From positions 1-7,926 of the forward strand of contig JBMZCV010000213.1 in NCBI GenBank assembly GCA_049613665.1: DNA of 7,926 bases, in the 5' to 3' direction. A program made the translations under genes and the position numbers. This document shows positions 1 to 5,278 of this stretch, piece after piece (positions within the stretch are counted from its first letter, which is position 1; each line of letters opens with the position of its first letter). The stretch is from JBMZCV01 sp049613665 (GTDB lineage Bacteria; Bacteroidota; Bacteroidia; Chitinophagales; UBA2359). The notes under the pieces were generated by a model. That model was not told the origin of the DNA, searched no databases, and saw nothing but the letters and a program-made list of their open reading frames with translations.

Positions 1-31
1 CGCAAATAAGGAAGTTATTTTTTGAGCGTTA

Positions 32-128
32 CTTAACCATAATTGTTTAGAATTTGGTTTTTTGAGTTGAAAAAAAATATTTTTCAGTCTAAATTACTAT
101 AACCTAAATAATTATTCTTAACCATAAT
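32..128 (+). repeat. Pair of 12-bp direct repeats in the leader of the first gene
   Basis: CTTAACCATAAT occurs at 32-43 and again at 117-128, 85 bp apart, on either side of the candidate promoter. The second copy ends 12 nt before the ATG at 141. Two spaced direct repeats could be a paired binding site, but the background is AT-rich and no regulator is visible. The rest of 1-140 shows no gene, and no copy of the 13-bp palindrome found in later gaps. Confidence 0.4.
53..85 (+). promoter_or_regulatory. Candidate Bacteroidota-type promoter of the DUF5686 gene
   Basis: TTTG at 53-56 is followed after 21 nt by TATTTTTC at 78-85. The second box matches the Bacteroidota -7 consensus TAnnTTTG at 7 of 8 positions, and the spacing fits the TTTG-N19-21-TAnnTTTG pattern known from Bacteroides and Flavobacterium. 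Transcription would begin near 90-93, giving a leader of about 50 nt. In such AT-rich DNA a 7/8 match can arise by chance, so this is only a candidate. Confidence 0.35.
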
Positions 129-140
129 AAAAGATATATA

Positions 141-2675
141 ATGAGAAACAGAGATTTATGTTGTCTTTCTTATTTACATTTGCCCTTTATTTTGCTTTGT
201 TTGATAAATGTTGTAAATGTGTCAGCACAAAAAATTGTGATAACAGGCAAAGTGATTGAAGACCATACAGAAGAACCAATTCCATTTGCCAATATTTTTT
301 TGAAAGGAACAACCATAGGCACCGTTTCGGATATGGACGGTTTGTTTCGCCTCGAAACCGACTATGAAACAGATAGTTTAGGTGTTTCGGCTATTGGATA
401 TACGAATGTTTTTAAATATATAGGAAATGTGCCTTCGCAAACAGTTAATTTTCGCATGGTGCGTGCCGATTTTATGATGGAGGAGGTCGTAGTATTGGCT
501 GGCGAAAACCCTGCTGATATTATGATGCGTAAAATCATTAAACATAAAGATGAACATGATATTGATAATTTGGAATCGTATAGCTACGAAACCTACAATA
601 AATTAGAGCTTGATTTGAGCGACCTGACTGATGATTTTATGGATAAGCGTGTGTTTAAGCCATTTAAGTTTGTGTTTGAAAACATAGATACTGTATCGGA
701 AGAAAAACCGTATTTGCCTATGTTTATTACCGAAACTTTGTCGAATTATTATTATCAGCAAGACCCAAAAGTAAATAAAGAGATTATTCAGGCTAGTAAG
801 ATTTCGGGCATCGAAAATGAAAGTGTTACACAGTTTTTGGGCAATATGTATCAAAAAATTGATATTTACGAAAATTTTATGCCTGTTATGGGAAAAAACA
901 TACCAAGTCCAATTACGAATCAGGCCTTATTTTATTATAAATTTTCATTGGTAGATAGTGCTTTTATCGAAAATCAGTGGAGTTATCACCTGACTTTTAA
1001 GCCAAAGCGAAAACAAGAAATGGCTTTTGTGGGCGATATGTGGGTTTCTGACACTACTTTTGCGGTGCGTCGTATTAGTATGCAGTTGGTGAGCAAAGAT
1101 GTCAATGTCAATTTTATGGAAAAGTTGAGTGTTTTTCAAGAATTTCAGCAAGTGAAAGGCACAATTTGGGCTTTGAAAAAAGATAAATTAATCATCAATT
1201 TTATTTCGACCGAAAAAGCTCCTGGAGTGATTGGCCGAAAATCGACTTCTTTTAAGGATTTTCAATTTAACAACGAAACAATTAATGATTTTCTGAACAG
1301 AAAAGAAGAAATAGAAGTGGCTGAAGATGTTTTTGAAAAAGATGAAAGTTTTTGGGCTTCGGCTCGGCATGATAGCCTTTCGGCAAATGAACAAGCTATT
1401 TATGCGATGATTGATACCATAAAAACTTTGCCTATTGCTCGGACATATGCCGATGTGATTACGATATTGGTTACAGGACACAAAGGTTTTGGGCCTGTTG
1501 AGATTGGGCCATATTTTAGCCTTATGAGTATGAATGCCATAGAGGGTTTTCGAGTGCGGTTAGGTGCTAGAACAAGCAATTCTTTTAGCAAAAGAATGAA
1601 AATCGGTGCTTATGCAGCTTATGGTTTCAAAGATAAATCGATGAAATATGGAGGAAATGCTTTGTTTATGTTGAGCAAAAAACCGAGAGAAACTTTATTT
1701 CTGAGCTACAAAAATGATTTGGATATAGAAAGTGGTAGCCAAGAAGAATTTGGGCAAGACAATTTATTTGCAGGATTTTATCGGCAGCCTGTTCCTCAAA
1801 AACTCATGCGAATACAACAAGCAAAAGTAGAATATACAAGAGATTGGAAGCTAGGCTGGTCTAATAAATTGATTATCAATCATAAACGAATGAATCCTTA
1901 TTTCGATTTCTATTTTTTTGAGGAAAACGGCGATGCAAGTCAGCCTAAAATGGAAATAACCACTAGCGAAGTTACCTTAAATACTCGTTTTGCTTATAAA
2001 GAAAAATTTGTTTACGGCGAATTTTTTCGCACTAGCTTAGGCAGCGAATACCCTATTATCAATCTTGATTATACCATAGGTTTGAAAGGCGTGTTAGGCA
2101 GCGATTTCAACTATCACAAATTAGAATTTCGTTTGTATGATTGGTTTTATGTAGGCTCAATGGGATATAGCTCTATTAATATGAAAGCTGGAAAAGTTTT
2201 TGGAACGCTCCCTTTTTTGCTCTTGCAGATTCATCCAGGCAATGAAACCTACTTTTTTAATAAATATTCGTTTAATTGCATGAACGACTACGAATTTATT
2301 AGCGACACTTACATTACCTTTTTATATACTCATTTTTTCGATGGACTTATTTTCAACCGAGTACCTTTGTTAAGAAAATTAAAATTGAGGTCGCTCATCA
2401 CAGCAAAATTTGCGGTCGGTTCGTTGAGCGATGCCAACAAAGCTGCAAATTATGATGAAAGTGGTGTGTACAAAAATTTTGAAACATTAAATGATGAATT
2501 TGACCTAAATGAATGGCAACTACAAACCCCAACGTGGGATCAACCATATATAGAAGTAGGAGTAGGAATAGAAAATATTTTGCGACTTTTTAGAGTCGAT
2601 GCCATTTGGCGACTTACTTATACTGACAAACCTGCTCAAGTAGGAATTAGAACAGGTATGCAATTCAAATTTTAA
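141..2675 (+). CDS. DUF5686 and carboxypeptidase-regulatory-like domain outer-membrane protein
   Basis: An 844-residue protein of a family common in Bacteroidota. A signal peptide spans about residues 1-29, with hydrophobic core PFILLCLINVV and likely cleavage at SAQ. Residues about 33-115 form a CarboxypepD_reg-like beta-sandwich (KIVITGKVIED, then GTTIGTVSDMDGLF), the N-terminal extension also seen on SusC/TonB-dependent receptors. The following EEVVVLAGENPADIMMRKII (114-133) is the usual entry to DUF5686. From about residue 440 the chain has the alternating, aromatic-rich pattern of a beta-barrel and ends in an aromatic (MQFKF), typical of outer-membrane barrels. Length is normal for the family and no frameshift is seen. 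The role is unknown; transport or surface assembly is a guess. There is no TonB-box or plug evidence, so I do not call it a TonB receptor. The start fits a signal peptide and follows an A/T-rich leader without a Shine-Dalgarno sequence, as is usual in this phylum. Confidence 0.9.
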   Translation: MRNRDLCCLSYLHLPFILLCLINVVNVSAQKIVITGKVIEDHTEEPIPFANIFLKGTTIGTVSDMDGLFRLETDYETDSLGVSAIGYTNVFKYIGNVPSQTVNFRMVRADFMMEEVVVLAGENPADIMMRKIIKHKDEHDIDNLESYSYETYNKLELDLSDLTDDFMDKRVFKPFKFVFENIDTVSEEKPYLPMFITETLSNYYYQQDPKVNKEIIQASKISGIENESVTQFLGNMYQKIDIYENFMPVMGKNIPSPITNQALFYYKFSLVDSAFIENQWSYHLTFKPKRKQEMAFVGDMWVSDTTFAVRRISMQLVSKDVNVNFMEKLSVFQEFQQVKGTIWALKKDKLIINFISTEKAPGVIGRKSTSFKDFQFNNETINDFLNRKEEIEVAEDVFEKDESFWASARHDSLSANEQAIYAMIDTIKTLPIARTYADVITILVTGHKGFGPVEIGPYFSLMSMNAIEGFRVRLGARTSNSFSKRMKIGAYAAYGFKDKSMKYGGNALFMLSKKPRETLFLSYKNDLDIESGSQEEFGQDNLFAGFYRQPVPQKLMRIQQAKVEYTRDWKLGWSNKLIINHKRMNPYFDFYFFEENGDASQPKMEITTSEVTLNTRFAYKEKFVYGEFFRTSLGSEYPIINLDYTIGLKGVLGSDFNYHKLEFRLYDWFYVGSMGYSSINMKAGKVFGTLPFLLLQIHPGNETYFFNKYSFNCMNDYEFISDTYITFLYTHFFDGLIFNRVPLLRKLKLRSLITAKFAVGSLSDANKAANYDESGVYKNFETLNDEFDLNEWQLQTPTWDQPYIEVGVGIENILRLFRVDAIWRLTYTDKPAQVGIRTGMQFKF

Positions 2676-2866
2676 AGATAAACACCTATTTTTCATATGA
2701 AGTAGCAGCGAAAAGAAAGTTGGCTTGTTTACAAAAACATAAGAATGACTTGCTTTTATGATATTTAACTGTATATTAGCTTTTTTTTAAACAAAAAAGA
2801 ACGGTAACTCATTTAAAATTGTTATCGTCATACATATTTATTTGTTTTGCTTACAAAAATAAAAGA
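2676..2866. other. Gap after the DUF5686 gene, nothing convincing
   Basis: These 191 bases are AT-rich. I see no believable ORF and no exact TAnnTTTG box. The only hairpin candidate is an A/T-only pairing around 2780-2800, too weak to call a terminator. The organised part of this gap starts at the palindrome at 2867. Confidence 0.5.
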
Positions 2867-3050
2867 AGTGCCAAGCATTATTTATTGCTAATATTTTGCT
2901 AAAACGGTTGCTCAATATTTTTTTTATGAACAAATGACTTCTAAGTTGAATAGATAAAAAGTATGCTAAAAAAACAAATGCAAGCTGATACACTTATTTT
3001 TATTTTCACAATTTCTCCATTTATAAAATAGTGCTTGGCACTAAAAAAAA
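2867..3050. repeat. Composite intergenic element 1, bordered by inverted 13-bp palindromes
   Basis: The left border AGTGCCAAGCATT (2867-2879) and right border AGTGCTTGGCACT (3030-3042) are inverted copies of each other with one mismatch. The right border is followed by A9 (3043-3051). Interior blocks shared in the same order with the element before moxR are TGCTAAA (2897), GCTCAAT (2910), ATGAA (2926) and ACTTATTTT (2992). TTGCTAAT (2885-2892) matches the left arm of the moxR-leader hairpin, but the right arm is missing, so the left half looks degenerate. The element ends 9 nt before the lipoprotein ATG, so its right border would lie in the 5' leader. It could be a MITE/REPIN-like sequence, an operator pair or a leader RNA structure. 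Confidence 0.6.
3030..3042. promoter_or_regulatory. Perfect 13-bp palindrome just before the lipoprotein start
   Basis: AGTGC-TTG-GCACT has five perfect base pairs around a 3-nt centre. It is identical, with the next eight A residues, to 4088-4108 before moxR. It ends 17 nt before the ATG at 3060. As RNA it would be a small hairpin beside the A-rich ribosome landing site; as DNA it has the symmetry of a dimer-binding operator. Confidence 0.6.
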
Positions 3051-3059
3051 ACAAAAATT

Positions 3060-3728
3060 ATGAAAAAACTATTGACGGTAGTGCTAATAATGACAACATT
3101 ATTTTTGTCAAGTTGCTTTAGCGTAGTCGAACACATCAAAATCAATAAAGATGGCTCAGGAACAGTAACAACTACCATAAACATGAGTGAAATGATGGGA
3201 ATGTTGAGCATGTTTATGCCAGATTCTTTGAAAGAAAGCTTTTCGGAATTAGACGAAATGATGAGCGGCGACATGAATGCTTATGGAGACATACGAGGTA
3301 TCTCAAATGCCAAGACTTTTTCTGAGGAAGAGTATGTATATAATGTATCTTACGATTTTGCCGATGTTGATGCTTTAAACAAAGTGATGTCTTTGGGTAG
3401 CGATAATACAGGCTTGGGAAAAGCAAATACTAAATATAAGATAAAAAAAGGGCGTATTTGTCGCAGCACAAAATATGAAGATGACCCAGATAGCCCTTTA
3501 AACGATTTGGGACTCGATGGCGAAGAGGGAAACGAATTGATGAGTATGGTAAATATGCCTACTTATACTATAAAGTATGATTTGCCTCGCAAAGCAAAAA
3601 AAGTGAAGGTAAAAGGGCAAGAAAGTTCAGATGTAAAAAAAGAAAGTAATGAAGTTAATATTGAATACAATTTGCTTGATTTCATAAAAAATGAGCATAA
3701 AGCTATGGAACACGATATTAAATTTTAG
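3060..3728 (+). CDS. Small lipoprotein of unknown function, LppM-like N-terminal motif
   Basis: A 222-residue protein with a clear lipoprotein signal: basic MKK, hydrophobic stretch to residue 16, lipobox LSSC with the acylated cysteine at 19. The mature start EHIKINKDGSGTVTTTINM resembles the 'DGSG' strand motif of LppM/DUF3153-type lipoproteins; this is a weak, pattern-level likeness, and I do not recognise the family firmly. A Met- and acid-rich stretch follows (about 42-80), then a predicted beta-rich part with a Lys-rich segment (about 177-195). No second membrane segment is seen. The residues after the cysteine (FSVVE) lack the K-(D/E)2-type surface-export signal described for some Bacteroidota, so a periplasm-facing location is more likely than surface display. 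The start at 3060 places the lipobox correctly and follows an A-rich leader. The neighbours give no functional clue, except that its leader shares a repeat with moxR. Confidence 0.8.
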   Translation: MKKLLTVVLIMTTLFLSSCFSVVEHIKINKDGSGTVTTTINMSEMMGMLSMFMPDSLKESFSELDEMMSGDMNAYGDIRGISNAKTFSEEEYVYNVSYDFADVDALNKVMSLGSDNTGLGKANTKYKIKKGRICRSTKYEDDPDSPLNDLGLDGEEGNELMSMVNMPTYTIKYDLPRKAKKVKVKGQESSDVKKESNEVNIEYNLLDFIKNEHKAMEHDIKF

Positions 3729-3789
3729 ACTAAAAGCATCTTTTTTTATAAAAATAAGAAGAGTTTTCATATCAAAAGCTAATATCTTT

Positions 3790-3797
3790 TATCTTTG
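3790..3797 (+). promoter_or_regulatory. Bacteroidota -7 box (TATCTTTG)
   Basis: TATCTTTG matches TAnnTTTG exactly and is followed by GC, as in many Bacteroidota promoters. The expected -33 region (about 3764-3770, TTTTCAT) is T-rich but only a poor TTTG match. Transcription would begin near 3803-3806, just before the palindrome at 3809. It would produce either a moxR leader of about 320 nt or a short RNA ending at the T tract at 3914-3920. Confidence 0.5.
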
Positions 3798-3803
3798 CGA
3801 AGT

Positions 3804-3920
3804 TTTTTAGTGTTGAACACTAATTAATATAACCTGTTTGAGTTGCTAATGTATTGAAAATCAAAGTGTTAGCTTACACATAAAGAACAATTTATTTCTC
3901 TGATGTGAGAGACTTTTTTT
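3804..3920 (+). ncRNA. Candidate small structured RNA or moxR leader attenuator
   Basis: In order: a -7 box at 3790-3797; the 13-nt palindrome AGTGT-TGA-ACACT (3809-3821); a hairpin at 3845-3873; and a short hairpin at 3897-3912 followed by T7. The middle hairpin pairs GCUAAUGU with GUGUUAGC (five Watson-Crick and three G-U pairs), then an A-A mismatch, then UUGA with UCAA around an AAA loop. The G-U pairs favour the + strand as the transcribed one. An alternative pairing, AACACU (3816-3821) with AGUGUU (3865-3870), would break both hairpins, a switch-like possibility. No known RNA family is recognised and there is no ORF. The region could also be a passive repeat. Confidence 0.35.
3897..3920 (+). 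terminator. Short hairpin with T7, terminator- or attenuator-like
   Basis: TCTCT (3897-3901) pairs perfectly with AGAGA (3908-3912) around a 6-nt loop GATGTG, then C and seven T residues (3914-3920). The stem is short with only two G-C pairs, so termination would be weak or partial. It lies about 115 nt after the predicted transcription start and about 210 nt before moxR, the right place for an attenuator or a small-RNA end. Confidence 0.35.
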
Positions 3921-4087
3921 ATAAAAAAAACAAAAAATTATCCCCAATTATTCAAATAAGTAAGAAAATAAAAAATGCTAAAGTATTTTTGGCTCAATTT
4001 TTTATGAATAAACTTTAATACCTTGTAAAGTAAGTTTAACAAGACTTATTTTATAGTGTATCCAGAAATTTGTTAAAAAAAACTTTA

Positions 4088-4100
4088 AGTGCTTGGCACT
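4088..4100. promoter_or_regulatory. Perfect 13-bp palindrome before moxR
   Basis: AGTGC-TTG-GCACT, identical to the copy before the lipoprotein gene (3030-3042) and also followed by an A8 tract. It ends 27 nt before the moxR ATG. The identity over 13 bp plus the A tract stands out against poorly conserved surroundings, which suggests recent spread or a shared regulatory role for genes 2 and 3. Confidence 0.6.
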
Positions 4101-4127
4101 AAAAAAAATCTTATACCGTAATTTATA

Positions 4128-5093
4128 ATGGCAAAATACAACTCTGATAAAGAAGCAGTTGATGCACTATCGACTGCATTCAAAAATTTGGAACAAGAAA
4201 TAGGAAAAATCATTGTGGGGCAAAAAGATGTCGTAAAAAAAGTATTGCTCTGCATCTTTTGCGATGGCCACAGCCTTTTGGTAGGAGTTCCTGGCCTAGC
4301 CAAAACGCTTTTAGTAAAAACCATATCTGATGTACTTGATTTAGGCTTCAAACGCATACAGTTTACGCCAGACTTGATGCCTTCTGACATCACAGGTGCA
4401 GAAATACTCGACGACCAACGGCGTTTTCAATTTAGCAAAGGCCCCATATTTACCAATATTTTGTTGGCAGATGAGATAAACCGTACACCGCCAAAAACGC
4501 AAGCAGCCCTCCTCGAGGCTATGCAAGAACGCTCCGTAACGGCAGCAGGTATGCAACACAAATTGCCATTGCCGTTTTTTGTACTGGCTACGCAAAATCC
4601 TATCGAACAAGAAGGTACATATCCTTTGCCTGAAGCACAGCTCGACCGTTTTATGTTCAACATCAAAGTAGAATATCCAACATTTGAGGAGGAAGTGCAA
4701 GTAGTGAAAAACACAACTGCGGCAAGAAAAGTAGTGATGAAAAAGGTGATGTCGGGCGAAGATATACGCTTTTTTCAGCAGTTGATACGAAAAATTCCGA
4801 TTTCCGACAATGTATTGGAGTATGCAGTAAGATTGGCGAGCAAAACAAGACCAAATACGAAAATGGCAACGCCAGAAGTCAATAATTATATTTCGTGGGG
4901 TGCAGGCCCTCGTGCTTCGCAATATTTGGTGATTGGTGCGAAAGCAAATGCAGCTATTCGAGGCAAATATTCACCAGATATTTCTGATGTGAAAGCCGTA
5001 GCACAAGATATTTTGCGTCATCGTGTTGTGAAAAACTACAAAGCAGAAGCAGAAGGTATTACATTGGAGCAAATCATCAATAATTTGTTGTAA
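4128..5093 (+). CDS. moxR: MoxR-family AAA+ ATPase
   Basis: A 321-residue cytoplasmic AAA+ chaperone-like ATPase of normal MoxR length (AAA_3 core plus AAA_lid_2). Walker A is GVPGLAKT (53-60, Lys59), Walker B LLADEINR (112-119, Asp115-Glu116), followed by TPPKTQAALLEAMQER (120-135). Sensor 1 is ATQNP (154-158), then EQEGTYPLPEAQLDRF with the conserved arginine at 174. The sensor-2 region GAGPRASQ carries Arg262. All key residues are present, so it should be active. MoxR proteins usually act with DUF58 and VWA-domain proteins on folding, metal insertion or envelope stress, and in Bacteroidota often sit directly upstream of a DUF58 gene and bat genes. Here no partner follows within the window and a hairpin terminator lies after the stop. 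The ATG at 4128 precedes the conserved N-terminal helix and has no Shine-Dalgarno sequence. The leader carries the repeat described above. The symbol is a family name; the subfamily is not resolved. Confidence 0.95.
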   Translation: MAKYNSDKEAVDALSTAFKNLEQEIGKIIVGQKDVVKKVLLCIFCDGHSLLVGVPGLAKTLLVKTISDVLDLGFKRIQFTPDLMPSDITGAEILDDQRRFQFSKGPIFTNILLADEINRTPPKTQAALLEAMQERSVTAAGMQHKLPLPFFVLATQNPIEQEGTYPLPEAQLDRFMFNIKVEYPTFEEEVQVVKNTTAARKVVMKKVMSGEDIRFFQQLIRKIPISDNVLEYAVRLASKTRPNTKMATPEVNNYISWGAGPRASQYLVIGAKANAAIRGKYSPDISDVKAVAQDILRHRVVKNYKAEAEGITLEQIINNLL

Positions 5094-5138
5094 GAAAAAG
5101 AGTGTAGTTAAACAAAAGTAATAAAATACTAAAGTAAG

Positions 5139-5153
5139 ACTAAAGCTTTTAGT
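5139..5153. promoter_or_regulatory. A/T-rich palindrome with 3-bp centre after moxR
   Basis: ACTAAA-GCT-TTTAGT has 6-bp perfect arms around a 3-bp centre, the same geometry as the 13-bp family but opposite end bases (ACT...AGT instead of AGT...ACT). It sits 7 nt before the long hairpin at 5160. It may be an unrelated chance palindrome or part of the terminator region. Confidence 0.3.
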
Positions 5154-5159
5154 GAAACG

Positions 5160-5214
5160 AAAAAGGTGCTATAACAAAATTATAATTAATTTTGTTACAC
5201 TACCTTTTTTTTTT
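5160..5214 (+). terminator. Long hairpin with T10 tract after moxR
   Basis: The arms 5160-5182 and 5187-5209 pair at 20 of 23 positions around a 4-nt loop (TAAT). The outer stem is AAAAAGGT/ACCTTTTT and the inner stem TAACAAAATTA/TAATTTTGTTA, with three mismatched positions between. T10 runs from 5205 to 5214. It starts 67 nt after the moxR stop and 119 nt before the next ATG. This is the best intrinsic terminator in the window, and the A/T symmetry would let it work in both directions. The rest of the 5094-5278 gap shows no gene and no convincing -7 box. Confidence 0.75.
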
Positions 5215-5278
5215 GAAGCAAAATTTGGCTTTTTTTTTGATACATATGAAAGTAATATTTTCATAAAAAAAAATTAGT

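Larger units (their letters stand above)
3809..4108. repeat. Composite intergenic element 2 before moxR
   Basis: The left border is AGTGTTGAACACT (3809-3821, perfect 5-bp arms) and the right border AGTGCTTGGCACT (4088-4100) plus A8. Interior blocks collinear with element 1 are TGCTAAA (3976), GCTCAAT (3992), ATGAA (4004) and ACTTATTTT (4044). It is about 115 bp longer than element 1, mainly because the left half is intact here, with a complete hairpin and a T tract. The right border ends 27 nt before the moxR ATG. The remainder of the 399-bp gap (3729-3789 and 3921-3975) is A/T-rich with no gene seen. Confidence 0.55.

Noticed and set aside
3845..3873. Integron attC-like site, since GCTAA...TTAGC resembles attC outer boxes
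   Set aside because: The hairpin is only 29 nt, shorter than attC sites, with a simple stem and no L boxes or extrahelical bases. There is no integrase, and the genes lack cassette spacing.
2867..4108. CRISPR array
   Set aside because: The palindromes are 13 bp with spacings of 150 to nearly 800 bp and genes between. There are no regular spacers and no cas genes.
4341..4922. 193-aa open frame on the minus strand over moxR
   Set aside because: It lies opposite a moxR gene with all conserved motifs. Its translation is Cys/Phe/Arg-rich with no domain pattern, so it is a shadow of the real gene.
5241..5248. TACATATG as a -7 box for the secreted-protein gene
   Set aside because: It matches TAnnTTTG at 7 of 8 positions but has no TTTG at the right distance upstream (gaps of 13 or 25 nt), so I did not annotate it.
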